A stretch of DNA of 64,000 bases from Fabrea salina (lineage: Eukaryota; Ciliophora; Heterotrichea; Heterotrichida; Fabreidae): positions 186,001 to 250,000 of the forward strand of contig JALIHJ010000002.1 in the NCBI GenBank assembly GCA_022984795.1, read 5' to 3'. The translations under genes were made by a program, and so were the position numbers. Each line of letters starts with the position of its first letter. Position 1 is the first letter of the stretch. The notes beneath the pieces are model-generated. The model saw only the letters and a program-made list of their open reading frames with translations, searched no databases and was not told the DNA's origin. Shown here one piece after another: positions 50,501 to 59,038 of the stretch.

Positions 50501-52195
50501 GTAAAACTCACTCGAAGGTTCACTACAAGCCGAGTCAAAAAGGTCCACCAAAAAATAAGGTTTAAAGAGTTCTTTGAAGACCTGCTGAGGTCAATTGCAA
50601 GGTCTGTGTACCCTGAGCTGCCTCTAGCTAAAGCTGAGTCCAAGATGTTTGAGGAGTTTATTTACCCTAACTTGGTTGCCAACTTACCCTACCTTTCTAA
50701 AAGACTAGGCCCAGTGAACCCTCAAGTGATAGGAACTGTGGGGTCAATGGTTGTTAAAGAAATCTCACCTAAAAAAGAAATACTTCCAGAAGAGAGTCAA
50801 AATACTCAAAAAAACCAAGAAAGTCCTAGATCATTAGACCAAAAAAACAGTTTTTCTAGGTCTGACACTTTGTTTTACAAGTCTAAAAAATTCAAAACAA
50901 TTAAAGAAGAGCCTAAAGGAAAGTCCCAAAGTTGCCTTAACAAGTTCCTTAAATGCTTGGCTTTGATACCACTAGGGATCCTTAAAGTGTTTAGAGGTAT
51001 TTTCAGAAGTATGCTGGTTTGCTGCTCACCTATTTCTTACGAAGAAAACAAGTTCTTTGAAAAAGAAAACGAGGAACCAGAACAAGAACTAGTAGAGAGA
51101 AGAGAATCCCCAGAGTGGCCTGAGATCTGTGAAATAATCACCTCCAACTTCAAACTGTTACTTGAAGAAGCAAAAAAAGTTATAAACGAAGGCCAACCTA
51201 CTACTATGCAGGTCAACTTAACCAACATCATACAAGTAGTATCTCATGGGTTTGAAGTTGTTTCTTTTTGTGCTATAGGCTTTGCAGAGGAGGTCAAGTG
51301 GAGTTTCGAAACCAATGGTATTTCTGAAACCAGTAATGTTGTGTTGGCAGAAACTAGTTACTGGGAAGCTACTTTTTGGGTGTTGTTTTCTTTGTGTGTG
51401 GTTTACTTTTTAATGCTGTTCCCTGCAGTAAAGCTGATTAAGCAAGGGCGACTAGGAATGAACAAAGACGGGACCAAAGCTACTTTTCCGAGTCTTCAGT
51501 TCTTTATGGAGAAAACCATCAACTTTCTGAGTAAAACTTTATACCTTACTATTATGTCAGGGTTGTTAGGAGTGTTTTCTTGTGAGTATGACGAAAACTC
51601 TGACCCTAAGTGGTTTGTGATGCGCAAACAAGACATGGAGTGTTTTGGATCAGACCACGCACTCTACGCTAGTTTAGCAATACTGGCAATAGTTATGTAC
51701 TACCCAGGGGCTACTTTGCTCTACCCCAACATGCAGTACCAAAACAAAGCCTTGGATATTAAGTTTGACTCTACTTACTTAGTGTTGGAGTCTCAGGGAA
51801 AACTGATTATTGCAGGCTTTGCTGCATTTTTTGCAAAAGAAACTTACATTAAGTTCCAACTGGGAGCAACCTTTTGGGTGTGCTTGGTTTTGTTTGTAGT
51901 GGCTTTAAAGAACCAACCTTGCTTAGTGAAGTCCTATAACTTGTGGAAAGCTGGAGGGTTTTTGTTCCCACTCTGGTTGATGGTGTGGGCAGTTGTTAAC
52001 TTAAGCACTGACTTGCAAACACTTTCCTTGGTTATGATGTTTTCAGGACTAGTGCTTATTTTGGCTGGACTCATAGTTATCCAGTACAAACTTTATGGAT
52101 GCGGAAAGTTTAGAAGGATTGCTCGCATTAAAAGCATCATCCAGGGCAAAGAAATATACGACGAAGAACCAGAAGCCAAAAAAGAAGATAATTAA
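47555..52195 (+). CDS. giant polytopic membrane protein, unknown
   Basis: 1,546 residues in one exon. Residues ~45-700 contain about 16-18 hydrophobic helices in clusters, with several similar Gly-rich spans (GVVFMKMRLTL; GGVIFSASKL; GGVITIAVGFALV) suggesting internal duplication. A charged cytosolic region of ~550 residues (~710-1,260) is rich in Glu/Lys and includes a helical domain (KRFANGLILDDNGPWMTLHDL). About seven more spans follow near the C-terminus. No channel selectivity filter, ATPase or transporter motif was recognised. Possibly a ciliate-specific ion-handling or mechanosensory protein (guess). Its stop overlaps that of DCTN5 in TTAA. Confidence 0.82.
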   Translation: MSQESKENESDRPLNDYFAVPVEETSGAKAFFRKEFGFPWTRVEKVEAFVYFLTAVVVTPLIASTTSEKNVYEDTQRYPLAVLVCAAYPLAALYGVVFMKMRLTLVRSFILFLCGWLAPLVTLGAMILEEHYDLVSMGVLGCISGLISVFAGLRGIRQSIQNYNGKLISGIISTGLYVLLLGIIVPAVVYTLLMEEELSDDWIKGLISILAAPYLLFLLLIWVFIHNTYFRKFPPQWKIREAEIMSSVPNLSMQVVLRKNPQIMGSQSSNCWNKFQEYSHLFSSVALATCLVCCEIGLIVVLEEYMNGDYGVEVLWMVVFYIPTAPMFLFGGVIFSASKLKKNDKFGCGTVLGGIVPMVFLMPIAYLLYSNESTELLGFILGIGYPGSFVYWLSMAMLFHHNKRGYQLVSGLLCMLFVTPFAFMLPFYEIGTMKDQTFWAIFGLLVFGGLFILVVFWLVDYLKKFSGEMKLLKMYFKALNTFDISQFLYTCVFFGCFGVVGWMIRARQEANQNWSAGVMLGCFAILGLSIIVTILVHRLKLHVQEVGGEEVTLAQIITNETPEPNALQLKMIKKKKRYQKAVLAFGIVLGVIFLVPVLAGFESSDTVLGGVITIAVGFALVAVVGIVLLELKGMLRQFGQSAISFTVVCCWCVVLMPLACFIPILLTYSEDESDYNFVSSLAIGLLCLTCMGGVSAVSITFNYLFKRMRYEKIAKYCVLRVQKLLIAEGVKSSQGILRAIFDQFYKIGEEVALVLKDGTSIFYWKLGNEEPDLRFSKEILTVKEIQKRKLKVSDLEVTEEEQETKTKEVSCWKMILRICSNKEKENKLQVSESLEPEELEGIEAQSKAENQLVTEEDSNKWVNAFRKNIEQEEHRKELELNNAVYKMMNADPEEPSIENEKIEVKKLKEDEKQQITQQEHFQILMNQDDTRKEWYKVVFKRFANGLILDDNGPWMTLHDLRQFTRLSGLSQKFSNVSCDLLYVKLTRRFTTSRVKKVHQKIRFKEFFEDLLRSIARSVYPELPLAKAESKMFEEFIYPNLVANLPYLSKRLGPVNPQVIGTVGSMVVKEISPKKEILPEESQNTQKNQESPRSLDQKNSFSRSDTLFYKSKKFKTIKEEPKGKSQSCLNKFLKCLALIPLGILKVFRGIFRSMLVCCSPISYEENKFFEKENEEPEQELVERRESPEWPEICEIITSNFKLLLEEAKKVINEGQPTTMQVNLTNIIQVVSHGFEVVSFCAIGFAEEVKWSFETNGISETSNVVLAETSYWEATFWVLFSLCVVYFLMLFPAVKLIKQGRLGMNKDGTKATFPSLQFFMEKTINFLSKTLYLTIMSGLLGVFSCEYDENSDPKWFVMRKQDMECFGSDHALYASLAILAIVMYYPGATLLYPNMQYQNKALDIKFDSTYLVLESQGKLIIAGFAAFFAKETYIKFQLGATFWVCLVLFVVALKNQPCLVKSYNLWKAGGFLFPLWLMVWAVVNLSTDLQTLSLVMMFSGLVLILAGLIVIQYKLYGCGKFRRIARIKSIIQGKEIYDEEPEAKKEDN

Positions 52196-52731
52196 AGGGG
52201 CAAAAAGTTATTGTAGTAAGTGTTAGTGAGTTCAGAGTGCATAAAAATAGTACTCTCGGGCATGTCGCACTTGTACTGTCCAGGCTTGCCTGAGTAACAA
52301 GTCAAAGGAGGCACTTCTGTGTCTGCAGGAATCACAGTGTTGTCTTCTATTCTGCAGTTGTCCTTCAGTTCTACTCTATGCGAGATTATGCAGTTCTTTC
52401 CTATGTACACGTTGTTTCCTATCCTCCTTGCACACACAATAGTGCCTTCGTCGATAAACACGTTGTCTCCAATATGCATGGAAATGTACTTAAGTTGGCC
52501 TTTAGCTCGTTTGTAAGAGGGCCTCAGCACTACTTCTTCTTTCACTATTGTGAACTTGCCGATCTTAACTGGAGCAAGGTCGCCTCTAACTACTACTTTC
52601 GGGGAGATTATGCACTTTCCATTCAAGTGGATGTTGTGGCTTCCCCTCACTAAACTTCTGCGGCTTACTTTGTTGCCTGTATGAGTTTCAAGGAACTCTT
52701 TTTTGTTGTAGTAAACTTTAGGGGGTTCCAT
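52192..52731 (-). CDS. DCTN5: dynactin subunit 5 (p25)
   Basis: 179 residues, collinear with human p25 throughout: YNKKEFLETHTGNKVSRRSL, IHLNGKCIISPKVVVRGDLAPVKIG, HIGDNVFIDEGTIVCARRIG, NNVYIGKNCIISHR, KDNCRIEDNTVIPADTEVPP and the end YYNNFLPL. It forms a left-handed beta helix at the pointed end of the dynactin filament and helps dynein bind endosomal cargo. Its ATG lies 14 nt inside the upstream gene on the same strand; its stop overlaps the giant membrane gene's stop. Confidence 0.95.
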   Translation of the reverse strand: MEPPKVYYNKKEFLETHTGNKVSRRSLVRGSHNIHLNGKCIISPKVVVRGDLAPVKIGKFTIVKEEVVLRPSYKRAKGQLKYISMHIGDNVFIDEGTIVCARRIGNNVYIGKNCIISHRVELKDNCRIEDNTVIPADTEVPPLTCYSGKPGQYKCDMPESTIFMHSELTNTYYNNFLPL

Positions 52732-53458
52732 TTAATTTACACAAGTCTTGTTCTAAGGTAGAAGAAACTTGGTAGTAAAGGGCTTCTAGTTCTTGGTTTT
52801 CTCTGGATATCTGAGATACTTCTGAGCGGTCTGAAAGCGTAATTTCGCTTAGTTGGTTCAGTTGGCACTTGTACTCTTTAAGGAGTTTTTCGTACTTAGA
52901 AGGTGTTGCGTAGTGTCTAAGTGAGTTGTTGCACTTGCCTATGAAGTGGATTGCTTGAAGGACGTTTTGGGGAGTGATGCTTCCGAGTATGCTGATTTTG
53001 CAGTCACTTGAAAATAAGGGCAGGTCTTGAATTCTTGAGTTAATTTTGGGACTGAAAGGAATAAACTGGTATCTTTCCACAGAGGTCACAAAGTAGTTCT
53101 GAATAGGTTCTAGTAAAACACTGCAGATTGCATTAGTCTTTTGACTAAACGAGTCGGTTATATCAGTTAAACTTTTAGCTTCAAAAGTTTTACCTGCTTT
53201 AAATCCACAAAGTCTTCCTTTCTTTAAAAAAGTACACTTCAAAGGCATTAATCCACTGAGTGTGCTTTGGAAAAGGCCAAGAAGCGCTTCCATGCCCAAG
53301 CCTATTCCAATAGTGCAGCCTTCTAAGATTCTGAGTTCTTCAAGACTTCCCAAGTAGTCGACTTCAGCTTCAAACAAAGTTTTTTCTTGGACTACTTGGA
53401 CTCTGTTACTTTCGAAAAGCACTCCATCTTCCAAACAAACCCCCACAAAATCCACCAT
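52718..53458 (-). CDS. unknown protein with C-terminal coil
   Basis: 246 residues. N-terminal ~160 residues form a mixed alpha/beta fold beginning MVDFVGVCLEDGVLFESNRVQ, with a Gly-rich IGIGLGMEALLGLF stretch; ~185-240 is a coiled coil (KYEKLLKEYKCQLNQLSEI; RENQELEALYYQVSSTLEQDL). No recognised family. Its last codons (LNGTP-stop) overlap the DCTN5 ATG by 14 nt; its own ATG is 3 bp from the T-protein ATG. The N-terminus reads well from the first Met. Confidence 0.7.
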   Translation of the reverse strand: MVDFVGVCLEDGVLFESNRVQVVQEKTLFEAEVDYLGSLEELRILEGCTIGIGLGMEALLGLFQSTLSGLMPLKCTFLKKGRLCGFKAGKTFEAKSLTDITDSFSQKTNAICSVLLEPIQNYFVTSVERYQFIPFSPKINSRIQDLPLFSSDCKISILGSITPQNVLQAIHFIGKCNNSLRHYATPSKYEKLLKEYKCQLNQLSEITLSDRSEVSQISRENQELEALYYQVSSTLEQDLCKLNGTP

Positions 53459-53461
53459 AAA

Positions 53462-54628
53462 ATGTCAAGGCTGTTCAGAACTTTTACTTCCAAACTCAAG
53501 AAAACAGCTTTGCATGACTTCCACCTGAACGAACTCAAAGGAAAGATGGTCCCCTTCGCAGGGTACTCAATGCCTGTGGAATACAAAGAACGCACAGGCG
53601 GAATTCTCAAAGAACACTTGCATGTCAGGAACTCCGCAGGTCTTTTTGATGTAAGTCATATGGGACAGGTCAAGGTTTACGGAAAAGACAGAATTGAGTT
53701 CATCAACTACTTAACTGTAGCTGACCTCAACCAAGTAGACCACTCCAACGCTGTGCTTTCACTGCTCATGAACGAAAAAGGAGGTATTAAAGACGACACT
53801 GTGATTACCAGGTTCGAAGATCACATTTCTATGGTAGTTAATGGAGCCTGTAAGGAAAAAGACATGCAGCACATGCACCTTTACCAGCAAGAGTTCAGAA
53901 GACAGGGCAAAGAAGTAGAAGTCACTTGCTGGGAAGACCACGGACTACTTGCCATTCAAGGACCCAAAGCTGCTGAGATCCTTCAAAAAGTCCTTAAACA
54001 AGAAGACCTGAGCAAACTCAAGTTCATGCAAGGCAAGTACACTCAGGTGCAGGGCTTAAACAACGCAGAAGTCCTTGTAACAAGGTGCGGCTACACTGGA
54101 GAAGACGGTTTTGAGGTAGGAGTTGACTACGACAAAGCAGTAGCACTAGCTGACATGCTTTTGCAAGCAGGAGGAGAAAACATCATGCCGTGCGGACTAG
54201 GGGCAAGGGACTCACTTAGACTGGAAGCTGGGCTTTGTTTGTACGGCCACGAGTTAGAAGAAGACATTTCTCCCGTAGAAGCTACTTTGCTTTGGACTAT
54301 TCCTAAGTCCAAACGTTCAGGAGGTTTCTTAGGGGCCGAGAGAGTAGTTGAAGAAATCAAAAACGGAGTGAGCAGAAAAAGGTGCGGGTTTGTGATAGAA
54401 GGAGGCCCATCTGCTAGAGAAGACACTGAGCTTCTGCACGAAGGAGAAGTTGTGGGCAAAGTAACCTCTGGAACCTTCAGCCCCATACTTAAAAAGCCTA
54501 TTGGCATGGCTTATGTAAAAACAGGGCTCAACAAAGCAGGAACTAAACTTAGTGCCAAACAAAGAGGTAAAGAGCACAGTGCTCCTGTCACCAAAATGCC
54601 TTTTGTTCCAACTCGGTACTTTAAGTAA
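53462..54628 (+). CDS. AMT: aminomethyltransferase, glycine-cleavage T-protein (mitochondrial)
   Basis: 388 residues from ATG 53462; the leader MSRLFRTFTSKLKKTAL is a mitochondrial presequence. GcvT signatures: GKMVPFAGYSMPVEY, NSAGLFDVSHMGQ, GGIKDDTVITR, GPKAAEILQKVL, VTRCGYTGEDGFEV, ARDSLRLEAGLCLYGHEL and KRCGFVIEGGPSAR with a final PFVPTRYFK. The enzyme moves the aminomethyl carbon of glycine to tetrahydrofolate with release of ammonia. Length agrees with eukaryotic AMT (~400). Its start is only 3 bp from the divergent gene. Confidence 0.96.
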   Translation: MSRLFRTFTSKLKKTALHDFHLNELKGKMVPFAGYSMPVEYKERTGGILKEHLHVRNSAGLFDVSHMGQVKVYGKDRIEFINYLTVADLNQVDHSNAVLSLLMNEKGGIKDDTVITRFEDHISMVVNGACKEKDMQHMHLYQQEFRRQGKEVEVTCWEDHGLLAIQGPKAAEILQKVLKQEDLSKLKFMQGKYTQVQGLNNAEVLVTRCGYTGEDGFEVGVDYDKAVALADMLLQAGGENIMPCGLGARDSLRLEAGLCLYGHELEEDISPVEATLLWTIPKSKRSGGFLGAERVVEEIKNGVSRKRCGFVIEGGPSAREDTELLHEGEVVGKVTSGTFSPILKKPIGMAYVKTGLNKAGTKLSAKQRGKEHSAPVTKMPFVPTRYFK

Positions 54629-54660
54629 CTCAGTTATTTAATTAGTGTATAAAAACGGAA

Positions 54661-55677
54661 ATGTTAATTGTAATCATATTAGGTTTGGCAAGTGGGTCTG
54701 AGTTGTGTGACATAAGTTTTGAAGCAGGAATTTGTTTGTTTGAAGGAGAAACAGTTTTGGTGCCTTACTCTACAGAGTCCAGCAACAAAGGCTACTGGAC
54801 TTTTGACGACGACTCTTCACTAGACTACTCGTCCAACCAAAACCACGGGAAGAACTCAGTTACACCTGGACCTACTTTTTTGAGTAAAGTTGCAAGTGCT
54901 TACTTTTCAGGGGACTACATAGAAATACCTAACGCCTTCGAACTGAACGAAAAGCTTTTCTCAATAACTTTTTGGATGTTTTTGCCCCAACAGTCAACAG
55001 AAGAAGGACTTAAGTGGTGCCCTATTCTGCAGAAAGGAACTGACACAGAAGAAGACATGCTTTACCAAAGAACACCTGCTGTTTTCTTGAATAGAGAAAC
55101 TAGACAACTCAAAGCTTACGTAAGCACTTCGGAACAAGTAGAGTACCCTCAAGGAGAGTACGTAGAGTCCAATGCCCGGATTCCTTACTACCGGTGGACT
55201 CATGTAGCTGTTGTCAGGACCCAAAGTCGTTTGAAGGTTTATGTAAACGGAATCAAAGACGCTGTGAATTCTACCGAAGGACAAACTGTTTTAAACGAAA
55301 GCCCCCTTTACCTAGGAAACACACCTTGGACTCTCGAAGACTGCGAAGTTCCACTTTACTTAGACCAAGTAAGATACTTCAACAAAGAACTTAGTGAAGA
55401 GCGCATTGAAGCTGAGGCTTTTGGTGCTTTGGGAGCCATAGAGCCTTATTACGTAAAACTAGGGTGTGTGAACTGCAACCTAGAAGAAGCCTTTGAGTCT
55501 TGCACAGAAACTCACCACTTGTGTTACTCAATAGAACTGCACTCAGGAGCTTACGCAGTGGCAAGAGCTATGGGCTGGACTGACTGGAACAGTCATTTGT
55601 GGTCTTACAATGCCCTAGAAGAAGACACTTCTGACTCAACTACTGGACTTGGCATTTGTTGTCTTAATTTAGGCTAA
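54661..55677 (+). CDS. secreted LamG/concanavalin-like protein
   Basis: 338 residues with a signal peptide (MLIVIILGLASGSELC). Residues ~40-255 read as a LamG/pentraxin-type jelly roll: GYWTFDDDSSLDYSSNQNHG, ASAYFSGDYIEIPNAFELNE, ITFWMFL, YYRWTHVAVVRTQSRLKVYVNG, LGNTPW and LDQVRYFNKELSEERI. A Cys-rich tail (~265-335) has five or more cysteines and an aromatic motif GWTDWNSHLWSYN. Likely an extracellular or cortical carbohydrate- or protein-binding factor. Convergent with the TPR gene at 1 bp. Confidence 0.85.
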   Translation: MLIVIILGLASGSELCDISFEAGICLFEGETVLVPYSTESSNKGYWTFDDDSSLDYSSNQNHGKNSVTPGPTFLSKVASAYFSGDYIEIPNAFELNEKLFSITFWMFLPQQSTEEGLKWCPILQKGTDTEEDMLYQRTPAVFLNRETRQLKAYVSTSEQVEYPQGEYVESNARIPYYRWTHVAVVRTQSRLKVYVNGIKDAVNSTEGQTVLNESPLYLGNTPWTLEDCEVPLYLDQVRYFNKELSEERIEAEAFGALGAIEPYYVKLGCVNCNLEEAFESCTETHHLCYSIELHSGAYAVARAMGWTDWNSHLWSYNALEEDTSDSTTGLGICCLNLG

Positions 55678-55678
55678 C

Positions 55679-57034
55679 TTACTTTTTAGTTTTTTGCATA
55701 AGAACTTTAATACGATTAGGTACAGCTACAGGAACTGAGTTTGGTTTCAAACTTGCCAATAAAGAGTTGGCTTCTCTGTGGTCTGGGCTGAGTTCCAAAG
55801 CTTTTTCTAAGTCAGAGACGGCTTGGGAAACCCTAGATCTAGCAAGTTGGTTTTTAGCTCTGAAGACATAAAACTCAGGTTCTTTTTCGTTGTAGTGAAT
55901 AGCTCTTGAAAACTCGAAGTTGGCCCCGTTATAGTCAGTCATGTTGAACAAGCCAATTCCAATTGCACAGTAAAGAGTGGCGATTCTAGGATTCAGGTCA
56001 CTAGTCTTAGCTCCGAGTTTAGTTGCACGTTGGTAGTCAGACATAGCAAGTTCAATCATGCCTTTTTTGCGGTAGCAGTCACCACGGTTGATATAGATTC
56101 CAGAGTCGTTGTCTTTGAAGTTAAGAGCTTCGTTGAAAGGAGCTATGGCTTCTTCGTACCTGCCTTCTTGGAAGAGACTTTTGCCTATATCATTGTAAGT
56201 GTAAGCAATTTGCAAACTAACTTGCTCAGCTACTTTTTCGGCATTCATGTGTTTACTAGCTCTTTCTAAGTCGTCTAAGGCTCCTTCGAAGTTTTCGGTT
56301 TTCCTGTTAACTATGGCACTGAGCAACAGAAGCTGAGGCGAGTCTTTGTAGTACTGGAGGCCTTTGTTGATTAAGTGGATGGCGCTTTTGTAGTCTTCTT
56401 CAAAAATAGCTTTAACAGCTTTTTCGTGCCACTTAAAGGCTTTGGGCTTCATGATTTTAACGAACTCCTGAACGTCTTTGTGTTGGGGTTTGTAGTCGTA
56501 AGCTTCCCAAAAGGCATTGTTACCCTCTTCTACGCGTCCTAAACTCCAGAGCAGTTTGCCTTTGAGCACTAGTGCTTCTGCACAGTTTAAAGGGTTTAGT
56601 TTAATGCAAGTTTCGATTTCTCTAAGTGCTTGGACTTTTTCGTTAACTCCTATAAAGCCAAATGCCTTCAAGTAGTGGTACTGTTCGTCCCTTTGAGTGT
56701 TTTGTTCAATGAAGTCCATTGCAAGTGGAACTTTTCCTTCGTTGATGTAAATCATTCCTTTCACAAAGAAAAGCTGACTAAGTAAGTGCTCTGTTTCTGG
56801 GTTGGGTGTTAGTTTAAGCGACTTGCGCAGGTTAGCTATGGCGGATCCAATGTCTGAGATCTTAATGTATAACTGCGCCCTTTCTTTGTAGAACTCAGCA
56901 CACTCGGGATCTAGGAAAATAATTCTGTTGTATTCTAAAATAGCTTTTTCTACTTTGCCTTGTTCAAGGAACTTCTGGGCTTTTTCCTTTCTGGAGTTAA
57001 TAGTTTCTTGGGTGATTGAATACTTTTGCAACAT
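55679..57034 (-). CDS. TPR-repeat protein
   Basis: 451 residues with about ten tetratricopeptide units, for example AQKFLEQGKVEKAILEYNRIIFLDPECAEFYKE-type, GKSLFQEGRYEEAIAPFNEAL, GDCYRKKGMIELAMSDYQRA, NGANFEFSRAIHYNEKEPEF and VSDLEKALELSPDHREANS. No J domain, kinase or other enzymatic module follows; the end is basic (RIKVLMQKTKK). A protein-interaction scaffold, perhaps ciliary like several single-chain TPR proteins (inference). Member not identified. Confidence 0.9.
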   Translation of the reverse strand: MLQKYSITQETINSRKEKAQKFLEQGKVEKAILEYNRIIFLDPECAEFYKERAQLYIKISDIGSAIANLRKSLKLTPNPETEHLLSQLFFVKGMIYINEGKVPLAMDFIEQNTQRDEQYHYLKAFGFIGVNEKVQALREIETCIKLNPLNCAEALVLKGKLLWSLGRVEEGNNAFWEAYDYKPQHKDVQEFVKIMKPKAFKWHEKAVKAIFEEDYKSAIHLINKGLQYYKDSPQLLLLSAIVNRKTENFEGALDDLERASKHMNAEKVAEQVSLQIAYTYNDIGKSLFQEGRYEEAIAPFNEALNFKDNDSGIYINRGDCYRKKGMIELAMSDYQRATKLGAKTSDLNPRIATLYCAIGIGLFNMTDYNGANFEFSRAIHYNEKEPEFYVFRAKNQLARSRVSQAVSDLEKALELSPDHREANSLLASLKPNSVPVAVPNRIKVLMQKTKK

Positions 57035-57045
57035 TTTTATACTTA

Positions 57046-59022
57046 TTAACTTTCCATAGAAGCCCTGACTCTTCTGTCAGTTAGTTGTTGTTTATAGATT
57101 TTCACAGCTATAGACTGCTGGGTGGACCTCCGAGACCGAGGGTAGCTGTCTGAAGTACTGCAGGTCCTAGAGGATCCCCTATTAGTTGAACTACCTCTTT
57201 TCGAGTTGGCACTTTCTACCTCTCTGGAGGTTTTGGTTCTTTCTTGAAAGTTTTCTTTGACTTCGTTTGCTCTTTGGGAAAGAGTTCTGCGTGTGCGTAC
57301 AGTTTTAGGTCTATCTGAGTTTTTAGGGTAGAGTGTAGGCAAAACCTTTCTAAGGTCTAAGTCTTTGAGCTGGTATCTCTGAGTAACTTGAGTTGGGTTT
57401 CTGAAGTGCCAAGTAGGCCTTCGGTAGGACACCGAAGCTGAAGATAGAGACTTTTGTTGAAGGTTTGAGTTCTCTCGAGAAATACTAGAAAGGGAAAACC
57501 CCAGAGATATACAAATCTCTTTCAAACTAGACTTTAAAGCACAGTGCCCTAAATTGAAAAGAGAAGAAACACTTTTGAGTGGTTCTGGAGTGGACTCTAG
57601 GTAAGTTTTTATGGTTTCTACTGGAATAAAAAAGTAACTTAGTTGTGACTCAGAAAGAATAGAGTTGAAAGTTTCAGAGTCAACTTGGTTCTGAAAGTAG
57701 TTTGAAAAGACCTCTTGGCACCCTAGTGAAAACTTAGGGTCTTTTTCAGGAGTTTTTGACACAAACTCAGTGTTGAACATAGTTTTTTGGTTTTGACTTG
57801 GCTGGGAAACGGCTTTTTTGTGAAGAGTCTCTTGCAATTCGTTTATGCAGTTGCTGAGTTGAACTGATACTGAGTTGTTTTTTAGGGTTTCAAACTGCAT
57901 AATGACTTTGCCAACTAGATTTACCAAGTCAGAGTAAAAAGTTACTGCCAAGTTTTCTGTGTTGCTTGCTTTAAAGTTGGGCTTTAAACTAGAAATATCC
58001 CTTTCAAGCTCCAGAATAGGTTTGCTAGGCTTATCAGGTACTAAGTTGTAATTCGAAAGGATCTTTTTTAGCTCCTGCAGAGCTTTTTGGTACTCTCCTA
58101 GCTTGTGGTGCTGAGTAGTAGATAAGTAGATGTACTTATTAGATAAACTCCGGTCATAGGTAACTAAGTCTTTGTAAGTTGCTATGACTTTAGCTAAGTT
58201 CGCTTCTTCGAAAGACTCGGAAACTCCTGACTTTTCAAACAAAGCACTAAAGCCTTCCTTGTACTTTTCTAGTTTCTGTTGAGTTTCTTGTGCTTCTTGT
58301 TTCTGGAGCAAGGATTTGTCTTTTTCATGCTTGGCTGTTTCAAGCTTTTTGGAGTTTTCTAGTTTTTGTTTTCTGGCTGAAAGCGAGATTTGGCCTACTC
58401 TTTCAAACAAGTTTTCAGTTTTGTGCTGGAGTTGTTTTTTGAGTCCTTGCATGTGGTTGAGTCTGTTGCTGAGTTTTTTGATTGCTTGTGAAGAGTCTTC
58501 TTTGAACTTAACTAGTTTGTTGTTAGCTAAGGTTTCGCTATTTAGAGCTGAGTTTTTTTCCCTTGCAGCACTTCTGTGCTTTTTAAGGATTTTTTGGTGG
58601 GTGTTTTCAAGTTTGTTAGTTCTTTCTTTGTAGATTTCAAGGGTTTCTTTGGTTTTTTTCTTCATTGCTTGGAGGTTTTCAGTTTCGATTTGGGCTTGAG
58701 TTAGTTTTTCTTGGATTTCTTGGAGTTCAGAGGTCACTTCTTCATTCCTTTTTTTGAAAACTGACTCGTTGGCTGCAGAGTAGTTTTTCTTTTTGGAAGT
58801 TAAAGACTTGCACACTCGCTTCAGTTCTTCTAGCTTTTCCAGCTTAGTTTTATTGTGGTGCAGTAAGCTGTTTAGTTCGCGTTTTAAACCGTAAGTTTCT
58901 TGTGGAGGAGACTGGAAGAATTGGATTTCCTCTAGTTTTTTACTAAGAAAGGCTTTTTCTTTTCGGATTTCAGAAGCTAACTCTGCTTCCTCGCTTTCGT
59001 CCAAAAAAGGAACTCCTAACAT
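57046..59022 (-). CDS. coiled-coil protein with Ser/Arg-rich tail
   Basis: 658 residues. Residues ~10-270 are nearly continuous coiled coil (EVTSELQEIQEKLTQAQIETENLQ); a helical domain with hydrophobic cores (~280-520; FNSILSESQLSYFFIPVETI) follows; the last ~110 residues are basic and Ser/Thr/Arg-rich (RRTLSQRANEV; SSTNRGSSRTCSTSDS). A basal-body or cortical protein is plausible in a large ciliate, but nothing identifies it. 11 bp before the TPR gene start's neighbour and 16 bp after RPS13's stop. Confidence 0.78.
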   Translation of the reverse strand: MLGVPFLDESEEAELASEIRKEKAFLSKKLEEIQFFQSPPQETYGLKRELNSLLHHNKTKLEKLEELKRVCKSLTSKKKNYSAANESVFKKRNEEVTSELQEIQEKLTQAQIETENLQAMKKKTKETLEIYKERTNKLENTHQKILKKHRSAAREKNSALNSETLANNKLVKFKEDSSQAIKKLSNRLNHMQGLKKQLQHKTENLFERVGQISLSARKQKLENSKKLETAKHEKDKSLLQKQEAQETQQKLEKYKEGFSALFEKSGVSESFEEANLAKVIATYKDLVTYDRSLSNKYIYLSTTQHHKLGEYQKALQELKKILSNYNLVPDKPSKPILELERDISSLKPNFKASNTENLAVTFYSDLVNLVGKVIMQFETLKNNSVSVQLSNCINELQETLHKKAVSQPSQNQKTMFNTEFVSKTPEKDPKFSLGCQEVFSNYFQNQVDSETFNSILSESQLSYFFIPVETIKTYLESTPEPLKSVSSLFNLGHCALKSSLKEICISLGFSLSSISRENSNLQQKSLSSASVSYRRPTWHFRNPTQVTQRYQLKDLDLRKVLPTLYPKNSDRPKTVRTRRTLSQRANEVKENFQERTKTSREVESANSKRGSSTNRGSSRTCSTSDSYPRSRRSTQQSIAVKIYKQQLTDRRVRASMES

Positions 59023-59038
59023 TTTAGATTGTATTAAA

